Shown in pieces: positions 7,571 to 17,041 of a DNA stretch of 64,000 nt. The notes under the pieces are model-generated. The model was not told the origin of the DNA, did not search any database, and was given only the letters and a program-made list of their open reading frames with translations. Both the position numbers and the translations under genes were made by a program. This stretch comes from Acidovorax soli (GTDB lineage Bacteria > Pseudomonadota > Gammaproteobacteria > Burkholderiales > Burkholderiaceae_C), in NCBI RefSeq assembly GCF_014207955.1, contig NZ_JACHLK010000002.1:1-64000 (forward strand), in the 5' to 3' direction. Position 1 is the stretch's first letter. Each line of letters starts with the position of its first letter.

Positions 7571-10207
7571 TCAGGCGGCTTGCGCACTTTCGGCCAGAAA
7601 ATCCTGGGCAAAGCGCTGCAAAACACCGCCCGCTTCGTAGACAGAGACCTCCTCTGCCGTGTCCAGGCGGCAGGTGACCGGCACCTGCTGCACGCTGCCG
7701 TCGCGGCGGCGCACCACCAGGGTCAGCGTGGCGCGCGGCGTGCGTTCGCCCACCACATCGTAGGTCTCCGTGCCATCCAGGCCCAGGGTGATGCGGGTGG
7801 TGCCGCTCTGGAACTCCAGCGGCAGCACGCCCATGCCGATCAGGTTGGTGCGGTGGATGCGCTCGAAGCCCTCGGCCACCACCGTCTCCACGCCGGCCAG
7901 GCGCACGCCTTTGGCGGCCCAGTCGCGCGACGAGCCCTGGCCATAGTCGGCGCCGGCGATGATGATCAGCGGCTGGCGGCGGTCCAGGTAGGTTTCGATG
8001 GCCTCCCACATGCGCATGACCTGGCTTTCGGGCTCCACCCGGGCCAGCGAGCCCGCGCGCACGCTGCCATCGTCCTGGCGCACCATCTCGTTCCTGAGCG
8101 TGGGGTTGGCGAAGGTGGCACGCATGGCGGTGAGGTGGTCGCCGCGGTGCGTGGCATAGCTGTTGAAGTCTTCCTCGGGCAGGCCCATGCGGTGCAGGTA
8201 CTCGCCCGCAGCGCTGTCCATCAGGATGGCGTTGGAAGGGGAGAGGTGGTCGGTGGTGATGTTGTCCGGCAGCAGTGCCAGGGGGCGCATGCCGGTGAGC
8301 GTGCGCGGGTTGGCCGCCAGTGCGCCCACACCCTCGGTGTCCCAGTAGGGCGGGCGGCGGATGTAGGTGGACGGTGCGCGCCAGTCGTACTGGGGTGTGA
8401 CGGCCTCGCCATCGTCCACGCGGATCGCGAACATGGGCTCGTACACGGCACGGTACTGTGCGGGCTTCACGGCCGCTCGGACGACCGCGTCGATCTCTTC
8501 GTCGCTGGGCCAGATGTCCGCAAGGCGGATCTCCCGTCCGTCCACCACCGCCAGCACATCGTTCTCGATGTCGAAGCGGATGGTGCCGGCGATCGCATAG
8601 GCCACGACCAGCGGCGGCGAGGCCAGGAAGGCCTGCTTGGCATAGGGGTGGATGCGCCCGTCGAAATTGCGGTTGCCCGACAGCACGGCCGTGGCGTACA
8701 GGTCGCGGTCGATGATCTCCTGCTGGATCACCGGGTCCAGCGCGCCCGACATGCCGTTGCAGGTGGTGCAGGCAAAGGCGACGATGCCGAAGCCGAGCTG
8801 TTCGAGGTCGGTGAGCAGCCCGCTTTCCTGCAGGTACAGCTCCACCGCCTTGGAGCCCGGGGCCAGCGAGGACTTGACCCAGGGCTTGCGCACCAGGCCC
8901 AGGCGGTTGGCGTTGCGTGCCAGCAGCGCGGCGGCGATCACGTTGCGCGGGTTGGAGGTGTTGGTGCAACTGGTGATGGCGGCAATGATGACCGCGCCAT
9001 CGGGCAGCAGGCCCTGGGCTTCTTCGGCGCGTGCCTGTTCAAGGCCGGCGGCGCTGGCGATGCCGCGGCTTGCCAGCGCGGAGGTGGGCAGGCGCCGGTG
9101 CGGGTTGGAGGGGCCGGCCATGTTGCGCACCACCGTGGACAGGTCAAACGTGAGCACCCGTTCGTACACCGCGCCCTCCAGCGAATCGGCCCAGAAGCCT
9201 GCCGTCTTGGCGTAGTTCTCCACCAAGGCCACCTGGCCCGCCTCGCGGCCAGTCAGGCGCAGGTAGTCCAGTGTCTGCTCGTCGATGTGGAACAGCGCCG
9301 CCGTGGCGCCGTATTCCGGGCACATGTTGGCAATGGTCGCCCGGTCGCCGATGGTGAGGCTGCGCGCGCCGTCGCCAAAGAACTCCAGGTACGCGCCCAC
9401 CACCTTCTCATTGCGCAGGAACTCGGTGAGCGCGAGCACGACATCGGTAGCGGTGATGCCCGGCTGGCGCCGGCCCGTGAGCTGCACGCCCACAATGTCG
9501 GGCAGGCGCATCCACGAGGCGCGGCCCAGCATCACGTTCTCGGCCTCCAGCCCGCCCACGCCGATGGCGATCACGCCCAGTGCATCCACGTGCGGCGTGT
9601 GGCTGTCGGTGCCCACGCAGGTGTCGGGAAAAGCCACGCCATCCTGCACATAGACCACGGGCGACATCTTCTCCAGGTTGATCTGGTGCATGATGCCGTT
9701 GCCCGCAGGGATCACGTCCACATTGGCAAAGGCCTTCTTCGTCCACTCGATGAAGTGGAAACGGTCTTCGTTGCGCCGGTCCTCGATGGCGCGGTTCTTG
9801 GCGAAGGCCTCGGGGTCGAAGCCGCCGCATTCCACGGCCAGCGAGTGGTCCACGATGAGCTGCACGGGCACCACGGGGTTCACCCGGGCGGGGTCACCGC
9901 CTTCCTTGGCGATCGCATCGCGCAGGCCGGCCAGGTCCACCAGGGCCGTCTGGCCCAGGATGTCGTGGCAGACCACACGCACGGGGTACCAGGGAAAGTC
10001 GCGGTCGCGCCGGTTGTCGATGATCTGCAGCAGGCATGCATCCAGGATGGCCGGGTCGCAGCGGCGCACCAGGTTCTCGGCATGCACGCGGGCCGTGTAC
10101 GAGAGGCGGTGCCAGGCGCCGGGGCGCAGGGCCTCGACGGCGGCCTGCGCGTCGAAGTAATCCAGCGCGCTGCCGGGCAGGGGTTTTCTGTAATTCGTGT
10201 TGTTCAT
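7571..10207 (-). CDS. acnD: Fe/S-dependent 2-methylcitrate dehydratase
   Basis: An 878-residue aconitase-family enzyme. It dehydrates 2-methylcitrate in the PrpD-independent version of the propionate pathway and requires PrpF, which is the next gene. The [4Fe-4S] cluster ligands lie in AAITSCTNTSNP and ACTTCNG; further aconitase signatures are DSHTPHVDALGV and ADYGQGSSRDWAAKGV. The start at ATG 10207 (MNNTNYRKPLPG) fits the family; a longer frame upstream runs into the hairpin repeat. No strong ribosome site precedes it, so translation may depend on the upstream gene or RNA structure. Confidence 0.93.
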   Translation of the reverse strand: MNNTNYRKPLPGSALDYFDAQAAVEALRPGAWHRLSYTARVHAENLVRRCDPAILDACLLQIIDNRRDRDFPWYPVRVVCHDILGQTALVDLAGLRDAIAKEGGDPARVNPVVPVQLIVDHSLAVECGGFDPEAFAKNRAIEDRRNEDRFHFIEWTKKAFANVDVIPAGNGIMHQINLEKMSPVVYVQDGVAFPDTCVGTDSHTPHVDALGVIAIGVGGLEAENVMLGRASWMRLPDIVGVQLTGRRQPGITATDVVLALTEFLRNEKVVGAYLEFFGDGARSLTIGDRATIANMCPEYGATAALFHIDEQTLDYLRLTGREAGQVALVENYAKTAGFWADSLEGAVYERVLTFDLSTVVRNMAGPSNPHRRLPTSALASRGIASAAGLEQARAEEAQGLLPDGAVIIAAITSCTNTSNPRNVIAAALLARNANRLGLVRKPWVKSSLAPGSKAVELYLQESGLLTDLEQLGFGIVAFACTTCNGMSGALDPVIQQEIIDRDLYATAVLSGNRNFDGRIHPYAKQAFLASPPLVVAYAIAGTIRFDIENDVLAVVDGREIRLADIWPSDEEIDAVVRAAVKPAQYRAVYEPMFAIRVDDGEAVTPQYDWRAPSTYIRRPPYWDTEGVGALAANPRTLTGMRPLALLPDNITTDHLSPSNAILMDSAAGEYLHRMGLPEEDFNSYATHRGDHLTAMRATFANPTLRNEMVRQDDGSVRAGSLARVEPESQVMRMWEAIETYLDRRQPLIIIAGADYGQGSSRDWAAKGVRLAGVETVVAEGFERIHRTNLIGMGVLPLEFQSGTTRITLGLDGTETYDVVGERTPRATLTLVVRRRDGSVQQVPVTCRLDTAEEVSVYEAGGVLQRFAQDFLAESAQAA

Positions 10208-10221
10208 GGGGCGAGAGAGGA

Positions 10222-10279
10222 GCGGCGCGGGTCCTGCCGCGCCGGGCGGCGGTGCGGCGCGGACCCTGCCGCGCCGGGG
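10222..10279. repeat. Tandem imperfect hairpin repeat between prpC and acnD
   Basis: Two copies of a 26-base GC-rich unit (10222-10247 and 10254-10279), 32 bases apart, differ only in a few central and end bases. Each unit folds by itself: GGCGCGG pairs with CCGCGCC around a six-base loop (GTCCTG or ACCCTG, + strand). They fill most of the 85-base gap and may act on mRNA stability or processing. Confidence 0.65.
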
Positions 10280-10292
10280 AGACAACGGAGTA

Positions 10293-11453
10293 TCAGCTGC
10301 GTGCGTCGATCGGCACGAACTTCAGGTCTTCCGGGCCGGTGTAGTGGGCGCTGGGGCGGATGATCTTGTTGTCCACACGCTGCTCGACCACGTGGGCCGC
10401 CCAGCCGCTGGTGCGGGCGATGACGAACAGCGGGGTGAACATGGCGGTGGGCACGCCCATCATGTGGTAGCTCACGGCGCTGAACCAGTCGAGGTTGGGG
10501 AACATCTTTTTCACCTCCCACATCACCGACTCCAGCCGTTCGGCAATGTCGTACATCTTGGTGGAGCCGGCCTCATCGGACAGGCGCTTGGCCACGTCCT
10601 TGATGACAACATTGCGCGGGTCGCTCACGGTATAGACCGGGTGGCCGAAGCCGATCACGACCTCCTTGGCCTCGACGCGGCGGCGGATATCGGCCTCGGC
10701 TTCGTCGGGGTTGTCGTAGCGCTTCTGGACCTCGAAGGCGACCTCGTTGGCGCCGCCATGCTTGGGGCCGCGCAGGGCGCCGATGGCGCCGGCGATGCTG
10801 GAATACATGTCGCTGCCCGTACCGGCGATCACGCGCGCCGTGAAGGTGGAGGCATTGAACTCGTGCTCGGCATACAGGTTGAGCGAGGTGTGCATGGCAC
10901 GCACCCACTGGGCGCTGGGCTTCTCGCCATGCAGCAGGTGCAGGAAGTGGCCGCCGATGGAGTCATCATCGGTCTCCAGCGCGATGCGCTTGCCCTGCGT
11001 GCTCCAGTGGTACCAGTACAGCAGCATGGAGCCCAGCGATGCCATCAGCCGGTCGGCAATGTCGCGCGCGCCGGGCAGGTTGTGGTCGTCCTTCTCGGGC
11101 AGGACGCAGCCCAGGGCCGACACGCCGGTGCGCATCACGTCCATGGGGTGGGCACCCGCGGGCAGGTGCTCCAGCGCCTCCTTCACACTGGCCGGCAGGC
11201 CGCGCAGGGCGCGCAGCTTGGCTTTGTAGGCCTTGAGCTCGGCCTTGGAAGGCAGTTTGCCGTGCACCAGCAGGTGCGCGATCTCTTCGAACTCGCAGAC
11301 TTCGGCAATGTCCAGGATGTCGTAGCCGCGGTAGTGCAGGTCGTTGCCCGTGCGGCCCACGGTGCACAAGGCGGTGTTGCCGGCGGTCACGCCCGACAGG
11401 GCAACGGATTTCTTGGGCCTGAAGCCCGTGGGGGTGGTGGTTTCCATGGTCAT
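10293..11453 (-). CDS. prpC: 2-methylcitrate synthase
   Basis: A 386-residue citrate-synthase-fold enzyme (E. coli PrpC: 389) that condenses propionyl-CoA with oxaloacetate. Signatures are [14 protein letters not shown] near the N-terminus, the [13 protein letters not shown] block with an active-site His, [13 protein letters not shown], and the C-terminal [17 protein letters not shown]. The ATG at 11453 has an AGGAG site five bases upstream and overlaps the stop of the thioesterase gene as ATGA, which implies translational coupling. Context (acnD, prpF) separates it from a housekeeping citrate synthase. Confidence 0.95.
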   Translation of the reverse strand: MTMETTTPTGFRPKKSVALSGVTAGNTALCTVGRTGNDLHYRGYDILDIAEVCEFEEIAHLLVHGKLPSKAELKAYKAKLRALRGLPASVKEALEHLPAGAHPMDVMRTGVSALGCVLPEKDDHNLPGARDIADRLMASLGSMLLYWYHWSTQGKRIALETDDDSIGGHFLHLLHGEKPSAQWVRAMHTSLNLYAEHEFNASTFTARVIAGTGSDMYSSIAGAIGALRGPKHGGANEVAFEVQKRYDNPDEAEADIRRRVEAKEVVIGFGHPVYTVSDPRNVVIKDVAKRLSDEAGSTKMYDIAERLESVMWEVKKMFPNLDWFSAVSYHMMGVPTAMFTPLFVIARTSGWAAHVVEQRVDNKIIRPSAHYTGPEDLKFVPIDARS

Positions 11454-11848
11454 GGGGTCTCCTGCTGGGTCACATAGGAATGGGCGATGGCAGTCGGGCG
11501 CCCCTGGGCATCGACCGCCACCATCTCGAAAATCCCCTTGAGCGCCTCTTCGCGCGGTGCGCCCAGTGCCTGCGCCAGGCCCGTCACGCACACGGTGAGC
11601 GAGCTGCGCCCGAGCCGCGACACCCAGGCGCGCAGCGTGAGCACATGGCCCACGCCCACGGGTGCCAGAAAGCGCACGTCGCTCACGCCGGCCATCACCA
11701 CGTTGTTGCCTGCCGCGCTGCGGGCCGCGAGAAAGGCCGCTTTGGACATGAGCAGCAGGGCGTTGCCACCGAACAGGGTGCCGTAGTGGTTGGCGTGCTC
11801 GGGAAAGACGATTTCCGTGAGCTCGAGGGTGCCGTGGGGGGTTGTCAT
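11450..11848 (-). CDS. Hotdog-fold acyl-CoA thioesterase
   Basis: A 132-residue hotdog protein of the YciA/BACH type: [27 protein letters not shown] holds the N-x-x-G-x-x-F/L-G-G substrate and catalytic region. These enzymes hydrolyse short and medium acyl-CoAs. It is the first gene of the prp transcription unit and its stop overlaps prpC, so it is plausibly used to relieve propionyl-CoA build-up and recover CoA; that role is inferred. The start was set at [13 protein letters not shown] because the upstream extension of the frame is low-complexity Arg-rich sequence overlapping the promoter. Confidence 0.85.
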   Translation of the reverse strand: MTTPHGTLELTEIVFPEHANHYGTLFGGNALLLMSKAAFLAARSAAGNNVVMAGVSDVRFLAPVGVGHVLTLRAWVSRLGRSSLTVCVTGLAQALGAPREEALKGIFEMVAVDAQGRPTAIAHSYVTQQETP

Positions 11849-11850
11849 GC

Positions 11851-11942
11851 TTCGCAATCTACGCAAAATACGGCCCTGGAAAAAGGGCTGAAATGGTGAA
11901 GAATTGCGAAGTGAAGGGGGATGGTTTGCAAATATTGCGAAT
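11851..11942. promoter_or_regulatory. Cluster of TTTGCAAA-like boxes between prp operon and its regulator
   Basis: The divergent gap contains TTCGCAAT (11851-11858), AATTGCGAA (11902-11910), the perfect palindrome TTTGCAAA (11925-11932) and ATTGCGAAT (11935-11943 region). TTTGCAAA is the known core of RamB and mycobacterial PrpR binding sites, the same regulator family as the divergent gene here. Placement supports control of both the thioesterase-prpC unit and the regulator. Confidence 0.65.
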
Positions 11943-11966
11943 GCATCGCGCGAAGAGGCTGGCGCC

Positions 11967-13466
11967 ATGAAGAAGACCTTCATGGGCGTGCGCCTGCGCC
12001 GCCTGCGCGAGGAGCGCGGCATGACCCAGGTGGCGCTGGCGCGCGCGCTCGACCTGTCGGCCAGCTACCTCAACCAGATCGAGCAGAACCAGCGCCCGCT
12101 CACCGTGCCGGTGCTGCTCAAGATCAACGCCGTCTTCGGGGTGGATGTGCAGCGCTTCTCCGACGACGACGAGGCGCGCCTGATCACGGCCCTGCGCGAG
12201 GTGCTGGCCGATATGCAGTCCGGGCCGGGTGGGGTCGGTCCGGAGCAGGCGGTGTCGCTGGCCGAGATCCGCGAACTGGCCTCGGGCATGCCCGCCGTGG
12301 CGCGCACCCTGCTGGCCCTGCACCAGCGCCACCGCCAAGCGCTGGAGCGGCTCGATGCCCTGGGTGCCCAACTGGGCGACGGCCGCAGCGGTGTGCTGGC
12401 CAGTGCCAGCCACCAGCCCATGGCCTACGAGGAAGTGCGCGATTTCTTCTTTGCCCGCCACAACTACTTCGCCGAGCTCGACGATGCGGCCGAGCGGCTG
12501 GCGGCCGAGTGGGGCCTGCAGCCCGGCCGCGCCGATGAGGGGCTGGTGCGCCGCCTGCAGGTGGCCCATGGCGTGCATGTGGTGACCGCCCCTGAATTGC
12601 CGGGCGGGGCGCAGCGTTGCTACGACCCTGCCAGCAAGGTCCTGCAGCTGGCCCTGGGGCTCGAAGCCGGGCAGCGCGCTTTCCAGATGGCGACGCAACT
12701 GGCCTTTCTGGAGATGGGGCACGAACTGCACCGCCTGGCCGACGGGGCCGGGCTGTCGGGCGAGCAGGCGCGGGCGCTCGCGCGCATCGGCCTGGCCAAC
12801 TACTTCGCGGGGGCCTTGCTGCTGCCGTACACGGCCTTCCTGCAGGCGGCCGAGGCGGTGCGCTACGACATCGACCGCCTGGGCCACCAGTTCGGTGTGG
12901 GTTTCGAGACCGTGTGCCACCGCCTGTCCACCCTGCAGCGGCCCAGTGCGCGCGGCGTGCCCTTTTTCTTCATCCGTGTGGACCGGGCGGGCAATATCTC
13001 CAAGCGCCAGTCGGCCACGCATTTCCACTTCAGCAAGATCGGCGGCACCTGCCCGCTGTGGAATGTGTACGAGGCCTTCGCCCAGCCCGGGCGCATCGTG
13101 CCGCAGTTGGCGCGCATGCCCGACGGGCGGGCCTACCTCTGGGTGGCGCGCACCGTCTCGCACGGTGGTGGGGCTGGGGGCTGGGGGGCGCCCGGCAAGG
13201 AGTTCTCGGTGGCGCTGGGCTGCGACCTGCGCCACGCAGCGCAGCTTGTGTACTCGCGCGGCCTGAACCTGGCCGACCCCGAGGCGGCCGTGCCCATCGG
13301 CATGGGCTGCAAGGTCTGCGAGCGCGACGCCTGCCCGCAAAGGGCGTTTCCGCCCATGGGCCGGGTGCTGGACGTGGATGAGAATCGCAGCCGGTTCGCA
13401 CCCTATCCCGTGGCGGTGGGGGGATCGCCGGGGGGGCTGGCAAACCCGCACCCCGGTGTTGCATAA
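11967..13466 (+). CDS. ScfR/PrpR-type short-chain fatty acid regulator (XRE)
   Basis: A 499-residue regulator. Residues about 8-62 form an XRE helix-turn-helix (RLRRLREERGMTQVALARALDLSASYLNQIEQNQRPLT is within this stretch). The middle is an IrrE/ImmA-like region and the C-terminus is the ScfR domain with Cys448, Cys451 and Cys456 in the pattern CxxCxxxxC followed by PQRAFPP. In mycobacterial PrpR this region binds an Fe-S cluster and acyl-CoA. Divergent orientation to the prp genes and the TTTGCAAA boxes support a role as the propionate regulator. The ATG at 11967 has GAAGAGG upstream; an earlier in-frame ATG would include the operator region. Confidence 0.88.
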   Translation: MKKTFMGVRLRRLREERGMTQVALARALDLSASYLNQIEQNQRPLTVPVLLKINAVFGVDVQRFSDDDEARLITALREVLADMQSGPGGVGPEQAVSLAEIRELASGMPAVARTLLALHQRHRQALERLDALGAQLGDGRSGVLASASHQPMAYEEVRDFFFARHNYFAELDDAAERLAAEWGLQPGRADEGLVRRLQVAHGVHVVTAPELPGGAQRCYDPASKVLQLALGLEAGQRAFQMATQLAFLEMGHELHRLADGAGLSGEQARALARIGLANYFAGALLLPYTAFLQAAEAVRYDIDRLGHQFGVGFETVCHRLSTLQRPSARGVPFFFIRVDRAGNISKRQSATHFHFSKIGGTCPLWNVYEAFAQPGRIVPQLARMPDGRAYLWVARTVSHGGGAGGWGAPGKEFSVALGCDLRHAAQLVYSRGLNLADPEAAVPIGMGCKVCERDACPQRAFPPMGRVLDVDENRSRFAPYPVAVGGSPGGLANPHPGVA

Positions 13467-13620
13467 ACGGTACGGCAAAAACAGCGACGCTGTTACAAGA
13501 TGTGGGCCCTTGCATGCCGGATGGAGGGTCCGAATCCCGCTATCCTCATGGGCTGTTGCGGCAGTGCCCTGGCACGCCGTGTGCAACCCTGTCTGGCTTT
13601 CGCTGACTCCCTGTTCCTGA

Positions 13621-16600
13621 ATGGCTTCGCTACCCCTCAACGGCTTCTATCGGCATTGGTTGCCCGGCCTGGGCGTGGCCGCGGCCGGCCTGCTGCTGAG
13701 CTTTGGCCTGGCGCGGCAACAGGCCGACGCGATCGATGCGGTGGCCAAGGCGCGCCTGACGCAGGAGACACGGCTGTTCACCGATGCGCTGGTCCAGCGC
13801 ATTGCCACGCACACGGAAATCGTGCATGGCCTGCGCGGGCTGTTTTCGGCCAACCCGGGGCTCACGCGGGCCGAGTTCGATCGGGTGGCCAGTGAACTCG
13901 ACATCTCCGAGCGCTACCCCGGTGTGCGCAACCTGTCGTTCACACGCCGGGTGACGCTGGAAGAGAAGGCCGACTACGAAGCCCGCGTGCGGGCCGATAC
14001 CTCGATCAATCCGGCCGGTTACCCCGACTTCGTGATCCGCCCGCCTGGCGATCGCCCCGAGTACTTCGTGGCCGAGTACCTGTGGCCCATGAAGGGCAAC
14101 GAGGCCGTGCTGGGCCTCGATATCAGTGCCCAGCCCACCAACCTCGCGGCCATGCAGTACAGCCGCGACAGCGGGCACACGGTGGCATCGGCCCCGTTCG
14201 ATCTGGTGCAGGAGCAGACGCACCGCGCGGCCTTCGTGATCCGGGTGCCGGTGTTTGACCGTTCCGGGGTCACGGACCTCAAACCCCAGGTGTTCGTCGG
14301 GGCCGTGGCTGCCACCATCCGCGTCTACGACCTGGTGCGCTTCATGCGGGGCGAGGGCCTGCTCAATGGCATCGCGGTCTCCATCACCGACCAGGGGTCC
14401 ACCCGTGCCGGCGCCACCGACACCACGGTGCGCGTGCTGCTGCCGCCCACCGCCGAAGCCGTGCCGGACGCCGTGCCGTTCGAGCGCGACATCCTGGTGC
14501 ACGACCGGCGCTGGCGCCTGAGCTTCAGGCCCACGCAGTCCCTGCTGTCGCTGTCCGAGCGCAGCCTGCCCTGGGCGGCGGGGGGCTCGGGGGCCCTGGT
14601 GTCGCTGCTGTTGGCGGCCCTGGTCACGCTGCTGGCGCGCCAGCGCACGCAGGCCCTGGCGCGCGCCCAGGTGTCCGACGAGGCCCGGCGCGAGAGCGAG
14701 GACCGCTTTCGCGCGCTGTTCAACCAGGCCGCCGTGGGGGTCGCACAGATCGACACCCGCAGCGGGCGCTTCGTGCGCATCAACCAGAAGTACTGCGACA
14801 TCCTGGGCTACTCGATGCAGGAGCTGCGCGAGCTCGACTTCCAGGGCGTGAGCCAGCCCGAGGACCTGGCCCTTGACCTGGCCCAGATGGAGCGCCTCAA
14901 GTCCGGCGAGATCAGCGAATACCGCATGGAAAAGCGCTACTTCCACAAGAACGGCTCCGAGGTCTGGGTGGACCTGACGGTCTCGCCCATGTGGATGCCG
15001 GGCACCTCGCCCGATTTCCACATGGCCGTGGTGCAGGACATCAGTGAGCGCAAGCGCATGGAGAACACCTTGCGCGGCAACGAGGCCCATCTGCGCGGCA
15101 TCCTGCAGCGCCTGCCCATGGGCCTGTGCCTGGTGCAGAAAGACGGCACCATCTCGTTCCGCAACGAGCGCTTTCTGCAGATCTGCGGCTACACGGCCCA
15201 GGAGGTGCCCAACGTGGACGTGTGGTGGGAGAGGAGCTACCCCGATCCCGAGGAGCGCGAGGTGATGCGCCGTGCCTGGAACGAGGAGCGCCAGCGCGCC
15301 GACGACAGCAACGGCATCATCGCCGCGGCCGAGTACCACTTCCTGTGCCGCGACGGCGTGGTGCGCCCGGTGGAGGTCTCGGGGGTGCGCATCGGCGACG
15401 ACCACCTGGTCACGCTGCAGGACCTGAGCCAGCGCAAGGCGGCCGAGGATGAGATCAAGAACCTGGCCTACTACGACCCGCTGACCCAGCTGCCCAACCG
15501 CCGCCTGCTGATCGACCGGCTGCAGCAGGCGCTGGCCACCAGTGCGCGCCACCAGAGCCATGGTGCACTGCTGCTGCTGGACCTCGATAACTTCAAGACC
15601 CTGAACGAGACCCAGGGCCATGACAAGGGCGACACGCTGCTGATGCAGGTGGCCAACCGCCTGCGCGCCTGCGTGCACGAGGACGACACCGTGGCGCGCC
15701 AGGGCGGCGACGAGTTCGTGGTGCTGCTCGAAGACCTGGGCTCCACGCCCGAGGAGGCGGCCGCGCGCTGCGAGGAAGCCGGCCAGCGCATCCTGGCCGT
15801 GCTGCGCGAGCCCTATGCGCTTGGCCCCGAGGCGCACCACAGCTCGCTGAGCATGGGTGTCACGCTGTTCAGCGGCGTGCGCGAGACGGTGGACGAACTG
15901 CTGCGCCGCGCCGATCTGGCCATGTACCAGGCCAAGTCGGCGGGCCGCGACACGCTGCGCTTCTACGACCCCCAGATGCAGGCGGCGGTGAGCGCGCGCG
16001 CTGCCATGGAGCTGGACATGCGCGTGGGCCTGGCCCAGGGCCAGTTCGAGCTGTACTACCAGGCGCAGATCGACCAGGGCCGCATCATCGGCGCCGAGGC
16101 CCTGCTGCGCTGGCGCCACCCGCGCGATGGCTTTGTCTCGCCGGCGCAGTTCATTCCGCTCGCCGAGGAGAACGGCCTGATCCTGCCGCTGGGCGAATGG
16201 GTGCTGCAGGTCGCCTGCCAGCGCCTGGCGCGCTGGGCCCAGCAGCCCGCCCTGGCCGGCCTGGGCCTGGCGGTGAACGTGAGCCCGCGGCAGTTCCACC
16301 AGAGCGGCTTCGTGGCCCAGGTGCTGGCCGCGCTGGCAGGCTCGGGCGCCGATGGCAGCCGCCTCAAGCTGGAGATGACCGAGGGCCTGCTGCTCTCCGA
16401 CGTAGAGGACACCATTGCCAAGATGGGCCAGCTCAAGGCCTATGGCGTGGGTTTCTCGCTCGACGACTTCGGTACCGGCTACTCCTCGCTGTCCTACCTC
16501 AAGCGCCTGCCGCTGGACCAGCTCAAGATCGACCAGAGCTTTGTGCGCGACGTGCTCACCGACCCCAACGACGCGGCCATCGCCCGCACCGTGGTGGCCC

Positions 16601-16773
16601 TGGGCACCAGCCTGGGCCTGCGCGTGATCGCCGAGGGCGTGGAAACCGAGGCCCAGCGCGAGTTCCTGGCGCGCAACAACTGCCATGCCTGGCAGGGCTA
16701 TCTGCTGAGCCCGCCCCTGCAGGTGCATGAGTTCGAGGAGCTGGTGCGCCGGCACAACGCCCTGGTCCACTGA
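13621..16773 (+). CDS. CHASE-PAS-PAS-GGDEF-EAL cyclic-di-GMP protein
   Basis: A 1050-residue membrane sensor. Order: TM1 (about 12-28), periplasmic CHASE domain (about 70-290, including YPGVRNLSFTRRV and the AAFVIRVPVF block), TM2 (about 320-342), two PAS domains (about 360-600), GGDEF (about 615-785) and EAL (about 800-1045). The GGDEF motif is intact at 695-699 and the EAL motif is intact at 826-828 (EALLRW), with DDFGTGYSSLSYLKRLP present, so both synthesis and breakdown of c-di-GMP are possible. The CHASE domain suggests an extracellular small-molecule signal. It stands alone between prp regulator and smc. No clear ribosome site precedes the ATG. Confidence 0.92.
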   Translation: MASLPLNGFYRHWLPGLGVAAAGLLLSFGLARQQADAIDAVAKARLTQETRLFTDALVQRIATHTEIVHGLRGLFSANPGLTRAEFDRVASELDISERYPGVRNLSFTRRVTLEEKADYEARVRADTSINPAGYPDFVIRPPGDRPEYFVAEYLWPMKGNEAVLGLDISAQPTNLAAMQYSRDSGHTVASAPFDLVQEQTHRAAFVIRVPVFDRSGVTDLKPQVFVGAVAATIRVYDLVRFMRGEGLLNGIAVSITDQGSTRAGATDTTVRVLLPPTAEAVPDAVPFERDILVHDRRWRLSFRPTQSLLSLSERSLPWAAGGSGALVSLLLAALVTLLARQRTQALARAQVSDEARRESEDRFRALFNQAAVGVAQIDTRSGRFVRINQKYCDILGYSMQELRELDFQGVSQPEDLALDLAQMERLKSGEISEYRMEKRYFHKNGSEVWVDLTVSPMWMPGTSPDFHMAVVQDISERKRMENTLRGNEAHLRGILQRLPMGLCLVQKDGTISFRNERFLQICGYTAQEVPNVDVWWERSYPDPEEREVMRRAWNEERQRADDSNGIIAAAEYHFLCRDGVVRPVEVSGVRIGDDHLVTLQDLSQRKAAEDEIKNLAYYDPLTQLPNRRLLIDRLQQALATSARHQSHGALLLLDLDNFKTLNETQGHDKGDTLLMQVANRLRACVHEDDTVARQGGDEFVVLLEDLGSTPEEAAARCEEAGQRILAVLREPYALGPEAHHSSLSMGVTLFSGVRETVDELLRRADLAMYQAKSAGRDTLRFYDPQMQAAVSARAAMELDMRVGLAQGQFELYYQAQIDQGRIIGAEALLRWRHPRDGFVSPAQFIPLAEENGLILPLGEWVLQVACQRLARWAQQPALAGLGLAVNVSPRQFHQSGFVAQVLAALAGSGADGSRLKLEMTEGLLLSDVEDTIAKMGQLKAYGVGFSLDDFGTGYSSLSYLKRLPLDQLKIDQSFVRDVLTDPNDAAIARTVVALGTSLGLRVIAEGVETEAQREFLARNNCHAWQGYLLSPPLQVHEFEELVRRHNALVH

Positions 16774-16835
16774 ATCGGGCTGCCCCAGGCGTGAGCCGGT
16801 GCGCGCCCGGCCCGCTCGCCGCGCCAAATGCATGC

Positions 16836-16890
16836 AAAATTGATAGCTGCCGGGCCTTGAAAGGCCGGCGGCAAGGGCGGTATTTGTTAA
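16836..16890. repeat. Comamonadaceae-type dispersed palindromic repeat, degenerate copy
   Basis: The segment begins AAAATTGATAGCTGCC and contains GGCCTTGAAAGGCC (six-base arms) within a larger GC-rich hairpin, followed by TATTTGTTAAA. This resembles the ATTGATAGCTGC... palindromic element that I recall as abundant in Acidovorax and relatives. It is the main content of the 268-base gap ahead of smc, together with a TATCAT -10-like element at 16962-16967. Confidence 0.5.
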
Positions 16891-17041
16891 ATATTGCCGG
16901 TGGATGTGCGGGTATTGTCTGGCAGGGCCTGCCGTGACACAGGAGCCGGCAGGCGGCGCGGTATCATCCCGCTTTACATTTGGCCGGTATTTTCCGTCTG
17001 GCGCCCGTTCGCCCACCCCTTTCCTGTCCGCCCCCTGACAC

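Noticed and set aside
6500..10363. 1287-codon open frame on the plus strand
   Set aside because: Antisense to prpF and acnD, rich in His, Gly, Arg and Gln with no domain; a GC-skew shadow of real genes.
16774..17041. Possible small RNA or terminator after the GGDEF-EAL gene
   Set aside because: The hairpin has no T run and is better explained by a dispersed repeat; no independent promoter-terminator pair is visible.
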